Source: an uncultured Flavihumibacter sp.
Lineage (GTDB): Bacteria > Bacteroidota > Bacteroidia > Chitinophagales > Chitinophagaceae
DNA length: 12,511 bases
NCBI GenBank assembly: GCA_946482545.1
Contig: CAMLRX010000145.1
Coordinates: 1-12,511, forward strand
Direction: 5' to 3'
Part shown: positions 1 to 7,127 of the stretch, one piece after another
How the letters are laid out: each line of letters starts with the position of its first letter
Numbering within the stretch: position 1 is the stretch's first letter
The notes under the pieces: generated by a model
The model's input: only the letters and a program-made list of their open reading frames with translations
The model's database searches: none
What the model was told of the DNA's origin: nothing
Translations under genes and position numbers: made by a program

Positions 1-1769
1 TTCTTCACGCCGGCTTCAAACTGGTCGATGATGGAAGGTTTCAAAGCCTGGTTATAGATATCAACACCGGAGTTCACCACGAAGTTGTTGGAATAGCTGA
101 TGAAAACGGAAGTTGTTTTCAGCGGGAGATATACGAGTCCGACCTTGGGAGAAAAAGCTTTATCGGTACGCGGTGTTCCACCAAATGCAACACTGTCTTT
201 CAGCAAATAATTGACCGTAGTTTTAGCGGTTTCCTGGTACGACCAGCGCATACCTGCAAGCAGACGAAGTTTGGGCGTGATGGCCACCATATCCTGCAGG
301 TAAACACCAAACCGGTAGCTGGGCGCCTGGCTGGTGGTCGTATCGGTGGTCATGGGCATATCGGTGCGCGGGGTGAATTTGGCGGGATCAAGCAGGTTGA
401 TCTTATCGTAAGCGGTTCCTCCGGCGATCCTGAATTGTGTATTAACGGTAGTATTCTGGTCGCCGTCCACACCCAACAGTATTTTGTGATTGATTTTTCC
501 CGTAGCGAAATCCCCGGTCAGGTTCATTTGCGCAGTGTAATAATCCTCTTCCTGCTTGGTCCTGGTGAGTGGTCTGCTCCAGTCGCCATTGGCGGCGGCC
601 TGTATTCTTTCCGTTCCGAAATAGTTCCGGTTGTATTGCTGATAGGAACCGATGAAATTCACTTTCCAGTTTTCACTGATCTTATGTTCCACTTCGAAGG
701 AAGAGGTAAGTTGTTTTATTTTGTTGTAGGCCCAAACGGTGTTGAAGAAGCGGTTACGTGGGATCATGTCTTCCGAAGGGATTTTTCCATCCACTGAACC
801 CAGACCGAAATCGGGGGTAAAATCAGTGGCGAGGTAGTCTCCCAGCAACCTCAAGGTCGTTTTATCCGAGAGTTTGTACAACAGGGAGGGGTTCAGGTAA
901 CTTCTTTTCGAGTGCACCCCATCGCGGAAGCTCCCGGCTTTTTCGTAGGTACCTACCAGCCTGTAAGCCAGCTTTTGAGAAAGCGGTCCGTATAAGTCGA
1001 TCGTGGGTTTGTACAAATCGTAGCTCCCCACGCGCAACATTACTTCTCCCCCATGGTGGAACTTCGGTTGCTTGGTGACCAGGTTTACTACGGCACCGCC
1101 GGATACACCGCCATACAACAGCGCCGCGCTTCCTTTTAATACTTCCACCGATTCAAGCGTGGAAGCTTCGGGCATACTCCCGGTATTGGTACGGGAGCCG
1201 TTCTTCAGGATATTGTTAGAGCCCAGGCTGTACCCACGTGCATAAAATGTTTCTGAAACGGAACCTCTCGCAGTGCCTATGGCCACGCCGTTCACATTTT
1301 TCATGACGTCACTCAGTTTGCCCATTTGCTGATCGGCGATCACCTGCTGGCTGATCACGGAAACACTTTGTGGCAATTCACGCGGGGAAGCCTGGAATTT
1401 ACCTACGGAGACGGCCGTATTGTTCATCGTCTTCTTCCCGTTCACCACCACTTCTTCCAGGTCGGTGGAAGCTTCAGCCAGTTCCACCAGTATTTCGGTC
1501 ATCCCGGCATCTTTCAGTTCCACCACCCTTTGTATGGTCCTCGCGCCGACAAAAGAGATTTCAAGCAATTGAGTACCGGGTTTCAGGTTCTTCAATATAA
1601 AAAGTCCTTCTTCGTTCGTAGCCACGCCCTTACGGGAATCTTTCAGCAACACATTCACGCCGGAGGCGGGGATACCATCAGCGGTGGTGATCTTTCCTTT
1701 TAATGTGGCTTGCCCTAAGGATACAAGGGAACTAAAAATAAACGCAATGAGTAGTAGTGATTTTTGCAC
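1..1769 (-). CDS. TonB-dependent siderophore-type outer-membrane receptor, C-terminus cut off by the window edge
   Basis: This is an outer-membrane active transporter that takes up a ligand, probably a ferric siderophore, using energy from TonB/ExbBD. About 589 codons are visible. Residues 1-20 form a signal peptide (QKSLLLIAFIFSSLVSLG). Residues 22-85 are a carboxypeptidase-regulatory-like beta domain (LKGKITTADG, GVATNEEGLF). A TonB-box-like segment TDLEEVVVNG lies at 102-111. The plug, about 120-236, carries LPQSVSVISQQVIADQQ, the YARGY motif (176-180), LESVEVLKGSAALLYG and GGAVVNLVTKQP, typical of the TonB siderophore receptor family. Beta-barrel strands follow, and the last strands lie beyond the left edge. 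No ATG exists between the in-frame upstream TAG and the signal peptide. The start is taken as GTG at 1767-1769, with TTG at 1797-1799 as the alternative. It lies 86 bp downstream of the membrane-protein gene on the same strand, so it could share that transcript or have its own promoter. The ligand cannot be told from sequence. Confidence 0.92.
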   Translation of the reverse strand, partial: MQKSLLLIAFIFSSLVSLGQATLKGKITTADGIPASGVNVLLKDSRKGVATNEEGLFILKNLKPGTQLLEISFVGARTIQRVVELKDAGMTEILVELAEASTDLEEVVVNGKKTMNNTAVSVGKFQASPRELPQSVSVISQQVIADQQMGKLSDVMKNVNGVAIGTARGSVSETFYARGYSLGSNNILKNGSRTNTGSMPEASTLESVEVLKGSAALLYGGVSGGAVVNLVTKQPKFHHGGEVMLRVGSYDLYKPTIDLYGPLSQKLAYRLVGTYEKAGSFRDGVHSKRSYLNPSLLYKLSDKTTLRLLGDYLATDFTPDFGLGSVDGKIPSEDMIPRNRFFNTVWAYNKIKQLTSSFEVEHKISENWKVNFIGSYQQYNRNYFGTERIQAAANGDWSRPLTRTKQEEDYYTAQMNLTGDFATGKINHKILLGVDGDQNTTVNTQFRIAGGTAYDKINLLDPAKFTPRTDMPMTTDTTTSQAPSYRFGVYLQDMVAITPKLRLLAGMRWSYQETAKTTVNYLLKDSVAFGGTPRTDKAFSPKVGLVYLPLKTTSVFISYSNNFVVNSGVDIYNQALKPSIIDQFEAGVK

Positions 1770-1779
1770 CTTTTTGGAA

Positions 1780-1800
1780 TTTGCGCAAATTTGCCGCAAA
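1780..1800. promoter_or_regulatory. Two adjacent dyads upstream of the TonB receptor start (possible operator)
   Basis: A perfect 10-bp palindrome, TTTGCGCAAA (1780-1789), directly abuts an 11-bp near-palindrome, TTTGCCGCAAA (1790-1800). The pair lies 11-31 bp upstream of the proposed GTG start of the receptor gene. On the minus strand it is immediately preceded by TAGCTTTTG, a loose match to the Bacteroidota -7 element (one base too long between TA and TTTG). Tandem dyads at this position would suit a repressor site. No regulator is identified, and chance cannot be excluded in such a short A/T- and GC-alternating stretch. Confidence 0.3.
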
Positions 1801-1855
1801 AGCTACCATTCCATCTACGCAATCGGGAAATCCATTTACGAGATGCGGAAATTTT

Positions 1856-4800
1856 CTACCCCGCCTGTTTTTCCGCGGCAGCACCTGTAATCCGGGAAAG
1901 ATTCGCCAGCACGGAAACAATGCCCCCTGTTAAAGCGAGAATCTTATCAAATACATCATTTTGGGTGAAGAAGATAAAAGTGAAAAACGCCACGGCCACC
2001 ACCACCAGCACGAAGCGGAACACCCCCAGTGGTGAGGCGCGGTTGTACTTCCGGGTGATCTCCGCCATCTGAAGGGAATTCTTTTTGGTGAGCACGAATA
2101 GCCGGAACGAAGCGCTGAACAAACGGAGGATGTCCAACCTCCGGTGCGGCACCAGGATACCCTTGTCTACCAGTTTTGTGATCTCGTAACTGTTCTTGTA
2201 ATTCATCAAACCATCCAAAGCGAAATCGAAAAGCAGGAACTTCTCCTTATCTGAGCAGTTTTCCCAAAGGAACTCGAAAAAGCTACGGTGCCTGTCCACA
2301 TTTTTCATGATGGCCCTTTCACGGTCATCGATGCGGTATTCCGGGCTCCCGGTATTAAGGAACGCATCGAAAGCTTCCTGTTCTTTCCACCGTGCCAGCA
2401 AGTTGGTGCTGCTGCCCTTTTTGCCGGCGGCAGCCAGGTATTTCCAGAGGAAAAGGGAGGAAGTGCCATACTTTATGACACGGGCCAGGAGGTACAGAAT
2501 GATTAAAACGAACAGGGTTAATGCAATACCTGCAGCACCCATATCAAAATAAACGAACCTCGGACCGGTTTCCATTTTAAGGAACAATCCTTCGGCACGA
2601 CGTGTGGGGAAGGGCGGTTTATACCAAAGCATTACGGTATCCCTTTGGCGGTCGAAACTCCATTGTGCACCCGAGGCAAGGTCGCGCAGCACGGGGTAGA
2701 ACATGGGATCGTAGGCGCGGTTGGCCACTTTTGCCGAAAGCGCATAATAATACGGTTCTGTAATACGCCGGAATGGAACGGGAACAGTATCGGTGAAAAA
2801 ACGGATGCGGAAAGGCGTGGGTGAAAAATATCCATAAGATTCCGTTATACGACGGGCGGAAGCACGCGCCACAGTTGACTCTTCTGATGATGATGCGGAA
2901 TCCGGCAATGTTCCAACCGGCAGGAATGCACGATATCCTGTATCCCGGCTCAGTCTTTCCCCTACCCTTTCGGCCAGGTTCAGTTCCTGCTTCCTGATCT
3001 GTTGTTCGATCTCAATATTGTGACTCATCCAGGTAAGTAACGATGGTGGCAGGGCACCCACCATCAGTACCAGCAGAAAAAGGTAAGCGAAATAAAACAG
3101 TCGGTAACCCTTTTGTTTTACGGGTGGCTTTTCCGGTTGCTTCCGGACCAGTTGAAACAGCAATTTTCCCGGCAATATTTTCAGTGGAAAAACAATCACG
3201 ATCCACTGAAAGAGTTGCAAACAGAAAACAAGCATCCATTCATACACCATCCCGCCAAACACCACACAGTTCAGGATAAAAATACCGGCCTGCAACAGGA
3301 GGTTCATGGTAAGTAATGTATGCCCGGAAAAAAAGGACCAACGCATCCAGCGCCCCACGTTCCGCATCTTCCGTTCCCAGGCGTAAATCAACGCCAGCCC
3401 TGAAATCACCTGGAAAGGCGATACCATGATCAGCGTGAACACCAACGCGTTGCCGTGTTCCAGTTTTGGCGCGCACACCATCGCGGTGATAATCCCCACC
3501 AGGGAAACCAGTAAAAACACCGACCCTTTCAGGTAAAACGACCACAACTTTTCCGCGGGAATCGCCCAGCCCACCAGGTGTATTGGCGCGAACAATCTGG
3601 GGTGCGTACCCATTCTTTTTCCGAAGTACAGCAACCAGCCCAGTATATACACCAGGTAAATGATGGCCACGTGCGCAATGGTAAACACCAGTATCTTCAG
3701 CACCACCGGCAGCATAAAATCTTTCTTGTAATAAGTAACCAGGAAATAGGGATACCCATCCAGCGGTGTCATCAGCATATCCACTTTCCGGCCGTAAAGA
3801 TGCACATCTGACCTGAACACTGTTTTGCGGCCTTTAATCACTTCTTTCAACATACCCGGATCGGGAAGTCTGTTGAAGAGGTTCTCCTTTAAATTTTTAC
3901 TTTCTTTTTCATGCACCTGAACCACCCCATTTGCATCCACTAACGTGAATCCATAGCCGAGCGGAAGCAATGGATCGCACCAGGTGCCCATACAGGTGGA
4001 AATGGCCATCACCCTGCCCTGCCAGAGACTCCGTTTACTGATCACCATCCGGAAAGCGCCGTTCACCCGGTTGCGCAACGCTTCCATTGCAAATAACTTT
4101 GGACTGTAAAAGCCGAGCGTATTCATCCGCCCTTCCACCACATCCCTGAAATAGGCCCTGTCGCTCACATTCAGGTTACCCACCCCTTCCATACCTTGTT
4201 CCACTTTCATTTCCTGCAATCCTTCTTTGCTGATCCAGAAAACGCGGTCGGTTTCGGTTGCGGTTTCCCTTTTATCCATGGCGTCCAGCAACTTTTTCAG
4301 TTCCTTTTCTTTCTGAAGGATCATCCCGGAATCTGGGTTAACTTTCGCGAAGCTTTCACCCACATTCAAATCCAGCATATCCATCACTTTGAGTGTGCGC
4401 CAGACTTCATAATTAAAGCCGCGTTTCATTTGTGCCGAAAGTTCCCGCAGATTGCTTTCGGAACGTACACTGCTGCCCGTTAACATCAGGACATGCACCG
4501 TAAGTAAGGTAATGGCTGAAACCCCGGTAAACAAAGCGCCCACGAACAAGACGAACCCTGAAAAGCGCACCGGCTCGTGCATGCTCATTAACGGAAGTTT
4601 CAGAATGGGCTGTGTAATGATGAGCAATACCAGCAAAGTGACCATGATGTAAATGAAACCATCCGGCAGGCGGTACAATTCGGCTTTGTAATCCGCTTCT
4701 TTCACCACGCCACAGAGGAACATGTTCTTCCCGCCCAACTGGAAAGGATAATAAAAAATACGGACAGGCGATTCATCCATAGACAGCACGGTGGTACCGG

Positions 4801-5425
4801 ATGTGAACCTGTTTTCTTTTTTCAGAAAAGAATCGAGCACGAAATCTTTTGCAATGGAAACACCGGCGCTTTTAAAGACCACATCCGCATCGGCCACCAG
4901 CAGGTACTGGTCCAGGAATTCCTGTTGCTGGTCCATTTCCATGCGCAGCATAAAACTGTCCAACGCAAGGCGGTAACGGAAACGAACTTCTTCCGCCCAT
5001 TGCTTTTCAAAATAAAAACTGTTGTACTGCACTGTAGTGAGCCGGAAGGTATCGCCCGGAGCCGGTTGCCAGTCGGGCTGTGCTTTTACAGGCGCTGAAA
5101 CCAGCGCCACGGCATGGTTGAGTTTGTTCTTTTTTAACCATCCGTTGATGATGGCCGGCATCTTTTCCACGGGCATTTTCCGGACACGTAGCGTATCGAT
5201 GGCGCGCAGCGTGTATTCATTACAGAGGTAAAGATAATTTTCCGTTTCAGCCGAAATGTTCGCGGTGCTGGAACGGAGAATGCTAAAGACATCTCTGTTT
5301 ACCCTTTCCCGGTTGGAAGGCAGGATGTTAAAATAAAGCAGCAGAAAAAAAGCGCCCAGCAACGCGGTGAGCGCCACGATAAAATAGATGGAGCGTTTGC
5401 TTTTTGACAGGTTGGGCCGGTGCAT
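1856..5425 (-). CDS. Large polytopic membrane sensor protein with a Cache domain and a winged-helix-like cytoplasmic tail
   Basis: This 1189-residue inner-membrane protein is of unassigned function. I see about 12 membrane segments, near residues 14-33, 256-275, 288-314, 572-600, 628-650, 658-682, 698-722, 726-750, 774-797, 963-985, 1134-1153 and 1157-1177. With the N-terminus inside, the alternation puts the Arg/Lys-rich loops (601-627, 683-697, 751-773) in the cytoplasm. It leaves three extracytoplasmic regions: 34-255, 315-571 and 798-962. The second looks like a double Cache/PDC ligand sensor (SDRAYFRDVVEGR at 421-433; GFTLVDANGVVQVHEKES at 492-509). Cytoplasmic residues 986-1133 include WENCSDKEKFLLFDFALDG (1054-1072) and ITKLVDKGIL. 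From memory these resemble the winged-helix segment ending many Bacteroidota P-loop/STAND proteins, but no Walker A motif is visible here. The ATG overlaps the stop of the hydrolase gene (TAATG), which implies translational coupling. No kinase, cyclase or HAMP output domain was recognised. Confidence 0.92.
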   Translation of the reverse strand: MHRPNLSKSKRSIYFIVALTALLGAFFLLLYFNILPSNRERVNRDVFSILRSSTANISAETENYLYLCNEYTLRAIDTLRVRKMPVEKMPAIINGWLKKNKLNHAVALVSAPVKAQPDWQPAPGDTFRLTTVQYNSFYFEKQWAEEVRFRYRLALDSFMLRMEMDQQQEFLDQYLLVADADVVFKSAGVSIAKDFVLDSFLKKENRFTSGTTVLSMDESPVRIFYYPFQLGGKNMFLCGVVKEADYKAELYRLPDGFIYIMVTLLVLLIITQPILKLPLMSMHEPVRFSGFVLFVGALFTGVSAITLLTVHVLMLTGSSVRSESNLRELSAQMKRGFNYEVWRTLKVMDMLDLNVGESFAKVNPDSGMILQKEKELKKLLDAMDKRETATETDRVFWISKEGLQEMKVEQGMEGVGNLNVSDRAYFRDVVEGRMNTLGFYSPKLFAMEALRNRVNGAFRMVISKRSLWQGRVMAISTCMGTWCDPLLPLGYGFTLVDANGVVQVHEKESKNLKENLFNRLPDPGMLKEVIKGRKTVFRSDVHLYGRKVDMLMTPLDGYPYFLVTYYKKDFMLPVVLKILVFTIAHVAIIYLVYILGWLLYFGKRMGTHPRLFAPIHLVGWAIPAEKLWSFYLKGSVFLLVSLVGIITAMVCAPKLEHGNALVFTLIMVSPFQVISGLALIYAWERKMRNVGRWMRWSFFSGHTLLTMNLLLQAGIFILNCVVFGGMVYEWMLVFCLQLFQWIVIVFPLKILPGKLLFQLVRKQPEKPPVKQKGYRLFYFAYLFLLVLMVGALPPSLLTWMSHNIEIEQQIRKQELNLAERVGERLSRDTGYRAFLPVGTLPDSASSSEESTVARASARRITESYGYFSPTPFRIRFFTDTVPVPFRRITEPYYYALSAKVANRAYDPMFYPVLRDLASGAQWSFDRQRDTVMLWYKPPFPTRRAEGLFLKMETGPRFVYFDMGAAGIALTLFVLIILYLLARVIKYGTSSLFLWKYLAAAGKKGSSTNLLARWKEQEAFDAFLNTGSPEYRIDDRERAIMKNVDRHRSFFEFLWENCSDKEKFLLFDFALDGLMNYKNSYEITKLVDKGILVPHRRLDILRLFSASFRLFVLTKKNSLQMAEITRKYNRASPLGVFRFVLVVVAVAFFTFIFFTQNDVFDKILALTGGIVSVLANLSRITGAAAEKQAG

Positions 5426-7113
5426 TACCGTAGTTTTCCAAGCAGCCAGTTTTCCACCAACTGCTTCCCGTTACCAAACATGATCTTTTGTACACACTGC
5501 CGCAAAGCGGCCAGATCGATGGTATTGTTACTGCGCGGCAATACCAGTGGTCCTTCGTTTACTTTACGGTACGCCGTTTCCGCGACCGGGAGCCAGCGGA
5601 AGATGTTCTGTTCCAGCGCGGGCATCTGGGAAGCGTCGCGGCAAATTTTCACGGGATCAATAAGCCCGTCGAAATCACTGCCGATACAGATATGGTCCCA
5701 GGCATCTTTCATGTTTTTGCCAATAATGTCTTTGTTCCAGGCCGCCACGGAAAGAATATGAATGATGTTCAGGCAAAGACAGATCGGGTGCCTTTCTTTT
5801 TTGGTGGGAATGAGTTCAGACTCCGTAAGTGGTTCGGGCTCCGCCGCCGAAGGCGGTAACGGCAGGTGCGGAAAAAAATGACGGAACTCCCCCACGGAAA
5901 ACAACTCTTCGGCTTCCGCTTTTTTCAGTTTGATCATCGGTTCAAAACCGAGTATCCGTACATCCAGCGACATGCCGATCAAGCCGCCTGAACGCAGTAT
6001 CTCAATGATATCCTCGTCCATCAGGTTGATGCTCCAGGGATTGAACGTGAATTCCTTGTTGAGGAGTTTACCCCACTCACCCGCGGGTTTTCTTTCCGTA
6101 ACAACACTTACGCCCTGTAATCCGTCCTGTTTTACCAGTCCGTGTTCTTCCAGTGCCGCAGTCCATTCCGCGATGGCATAACCGGTCACCCCCATGTGTG
6201 TCGCAATGATGGGAATATCGGAATAGCCATTACTGTTCCGGTATTCGTAAAAATCCAGTCTTGATTTCAATGACATGTGTTTAATGTCGATGAGTACCGG
6301 TGTTTGTACCCCGTGCATCTGCATGTCGTATGCCGCGGAAACCAGTTTTTTTCCGTCTTCGTGCAAGCCGCTGCGGATGGGCATGAAAGCGGGGTGCTTC
6401 AGCAACTTCATCCCGTAAGCATGGTTGGCGAGATGCTGCTCCGGGATAAACGACATGTGCGTAAGTGTGATGTAAAAGAGATCCATATTCCTGTTCCAGA
6501 GTTCGTTGAACAGCGCGTGAAAACTGGACACCACATCACGGTGATCCTTAGCTGCATCTCCGCTGAATTCAGGTTTACCGGGCTGTGCGATGAAGTAACG
6601 GCTCAGGTTGTGTCCGCCTTCCATGCCAATGGCGAGGTAGAACTTGTTCTGATCGAATTGCACCGGCGCCTTTCGTGTCAGTATTTCTACCAATGCGCCG
6701 TCGTTCACATCGGACAGGATGCGGTACATTTCGAGTTCTTTCTTAAAGAGAGAATAATAAGAAGTTTGTCCGCGCCTGATCGACTGCAGCAACGCCGGAT
6801 CCATGGGCCTTGTAAGATCGGAGCGCAGTACTTTTCCAATCAGGTTTCTGCCATCAGCAATACCATGCTCAATGGCGATGATGTTCGCGATGCCGAGTTT
6901 TACCCCGCCGCGGTGCATTTGGTTGTAGGAACACTGGCTTTCGAGGATGTGCAACATGTTCTCATCAAGGAAATCGAGCACTACATTGCGCAGGTCCATT
7001 TCCTGTCTTATTTCAGCGGCCTTTCTCAGCGAGGAGCGCGGCTCATCGAATACGGTGATGAACTGTTTGAAAGCGGGGTGAAAATGAAAATCGAAGTAGG
7101 ATGCTGTTGACAT
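5425..7113 (-). CDS. M19 (membrane/renal dipeptidase)-like metal-dependent hydrolase
   Basis: This 562-residue enzyme has the amidohydrolase/TIM-barrel fold and looks most like peptidase family M19, which cleaves dipeptides and some amide or lactam bonds using a two-metal centre. Likely metal ligands fall in order: DFHFHP (H10, H12), MEGGHNL (E165), LIDIKHMS (H279), IIATHMG (H306) and ICIGSDFDG (D480). The GSDFDG block is characteristic of M19. The first motif is HxH, where classical M19 enzymes have HxD. At 562 residues it is longer than the usual 320-420, with a proline/glutamate-rich insert near 416-437. No signal peptide or lipobox is visible, so a cytosolic location is expected, unlike secreted M19 enzymes. 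The start at 7111-7113 is preferred over an upstream ATG at 7323: it lies 14 bp after the stop of the double-protease gene, and the extra 70 residues read as low-quality sequence inside that gene. The substrate is unknown. Confidence 0.88.
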   Translation of the reverse strand: MSTASYFDFHFHPAFKQFITVFDEPRSSLRKAAEIRQEMDLRNVVLDFLDENMLHILESQCSYNQMHRGGVKLGIANIIAIEHGIADGRNLIGKVLRSDLTRPMDPALLQSIRRGQTSYYSLFKKELEMYRILSDVNDGALVEILTRKAPVQFDQNKFYLAIGMEGGHNLSRYFIAQPGKPEFSGDAAKDHRDVVSSFHALFNELWNRNMDLFYITLTHMSFIPEQHLANHAYGMKLLKHPAFMPIRSGLHEDGKKLVSAAYDMQMHGVQTPVLIDIKHMSLKSRLDFYEYRNSNGYSDIPIIATHMGVTGYAIAEWTAALEEHGLVKQDGLQGVSVVTERKPAGEWGKLLNKEFTFNPWSINLMDEDIIEILRSGGLIGMSLDVRILGFEPMIKLKKAEAEELFSVGEFRHFFPHLPLPPSAAEPEPLTESELIPTKKERHPICLCLNIIHILSVAAWNKDIIGKNMKDAWDHICIGSDFDGLIDPVKICRDASQMPALEQNIFRWLPVAETAYRKVNEGPLVLPRSNNTIDLAALRQCVQKIMFGNGKQLVENWLLGKLR

Positions 7114-7127
7114 GGCAGTGCGTTTGT

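Noticed and set aside
435..797. Plus-strand open frame of 120 codons
   Set aside because: It is antisense to the TonB receptor barrel, which translates cleanly through this stretch.
1770..1855. Terminator between the membrane-protein gene and the TonB receptor gene
   Set aside because: No stem-loop followed by a T-run is visible on the minus strand, so transcription may continue into the receptor gene.
6277..7110. Long plus-strand open frame of 277 codons
   Set aside because: It lies wholly antisense to the M19-like gene, whose catalytic motifs are clear. The antisense product is His/Phe/Val-rich with no recognisable domain.
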